Origin: Microbacterium trichothecenolyticum
Lineage (GTDB): Bacteria > Actinomycetota > Actinomycetes > Actinomycetales > Microbacteriaceae
DNA: 64,000 nucleotides
Direction of reading: 5' to 3'
Assembly (NCBI RefSeq): GCF_030818955.1
Contig: NZ_JAUTBF010000001.1
Location: forward strand, 1,364,001 to 1,428,000
The notes below the pieces were generated by a model. The model was not told the origin of the DNA. It did no database searches and saw only the letters and a program-made list of their open reading frames with translations. Below are positions 63,944-64,000 of this stretch, piece by piece (within the stretch, counting starts at the first letter, position 1; every line of letters begins with the position of its first letter). The position numbers and the translations under genes were made by a program.

Positions 63944-64000
63944 GTGAAGAAGTTCGTCAACGATCCGGCAGACGTGCTGGCCGAGGCCCTGCGCGGTATC
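63944..64000 (+). CDS. dhaK: Dihydroxyacetone kinase subunit DhaK (3' truncated by window edge)
   Basis: Only the first 19 residues are present (starts MKKFVNDPADVLAEALRGI), closely matching the N-terminus of DhaK proteins, which bind dihydroxyacetone covalently. GAGGAGG lies upstream of the GTG at good spacing. The rest, and any dhaL/dhaM partner, lie outside the window. Confidence 0.75.
   Translation, partial: MKKFVNDPADVLAEALRGI

Noticed and set aside
1..64000. tRNA or other structured RNA genes in the intergenic gaps
   Set aside because: I looked through the larger gaps and saw no cloverleaf or T-loop GTTCGANTC pattern; by-eye inspection cannot exclude all small RNAs.

Overview
The window is high-GC, densely coded actinobacterial DNA (roughly 70% G+C by eye). 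The gene set suggests Microbacteriaceae, probably Microbacterium: a single-locus nusA-ylxR-infB-rbfA-truB-ribF block, a Hen1/Pnkp RNA-repair pair, a fused anthranilate synthase behind a Trp leader peptide, and a MurE with an unusual specificity motif. The genus is an inference; there is no rRNA or other marker here. I saw no tRNA, rRNA, CRISPR array, prophage or intact insertion sequence.

Layout. 0-14 kb: 3' part of a molybdopterin oxidoreductase, an EamA exporter, a coupled small ORF plus membrane protein of lower GC, YceI, FKBP, a PrsW protease, a fumarylacetoacetate-hydrolase protein, aspartase (frameshifted), a phosphodiesterase, a MocR regulator (frameshifted) divergent from a BenE-like transporter, and the Pit phosphate transporter with a small membrane partner. 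14-26 kb: oligopeptidase B, an AbiEi/DUF559 protein, PfkA, an SNF2 helicase, a copper ATPase behind a CsoR-type operator, and an MFS exporter. 25-35 kb: minus-strand translation/RNA block (nusA, ylxR, infB, rbfA; then a kinase-like gene, truB, a membrane gene, another membrane gene and ribF), with mutY on plus. 35-46 kb: vapBC, GlxA regulator with cysteine hydrolase, HD protein, glycogen phosphorylase, hen1-pnkp, DUF1206. 46-55 kb: aldo/keto reductase, proS, ECF sigma with a membrane partner, TetR with flavodoxin-like reductase, pcp, a second BenE-like transporter, ispG. 55-64 kb: trp leader/attenuator and fused trpEG, rseP, murE (frameshifted), dxr, FKBP lipoprotein, plsC and the start of dhaK.

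Regulation visible in the sequence. Many genes carry a TANNNT -10 hexamer 6-8 bases before the start codon, implying leaderless mRNAs; I used this to choose several starts. Operons show tight ATGA/GTGA/TGATG overlaps. Several terminator hairpins are built from inverted pairs of the word GGATGCC, which is also strikingly over-represented throughout the window.

The most unusual material is intergenic. There are several unrelated families of compact nested inverted repeats, about 57-74 bp long. One family (paired AACAGG boxes) has four copies within 11 kb and another (GCACAACTCCTGCA arms) has three. All lie in gaps between genes, several of them convergent. There are also simple-sequence tracts: GGGGCC x9, about 27 GGGCG-type pentamers, and a run of 21 C. 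Four genes, two of them normally essential (infB, murE), each look as if they carry one extra base, which points to residual sequencing error rather than gene death.
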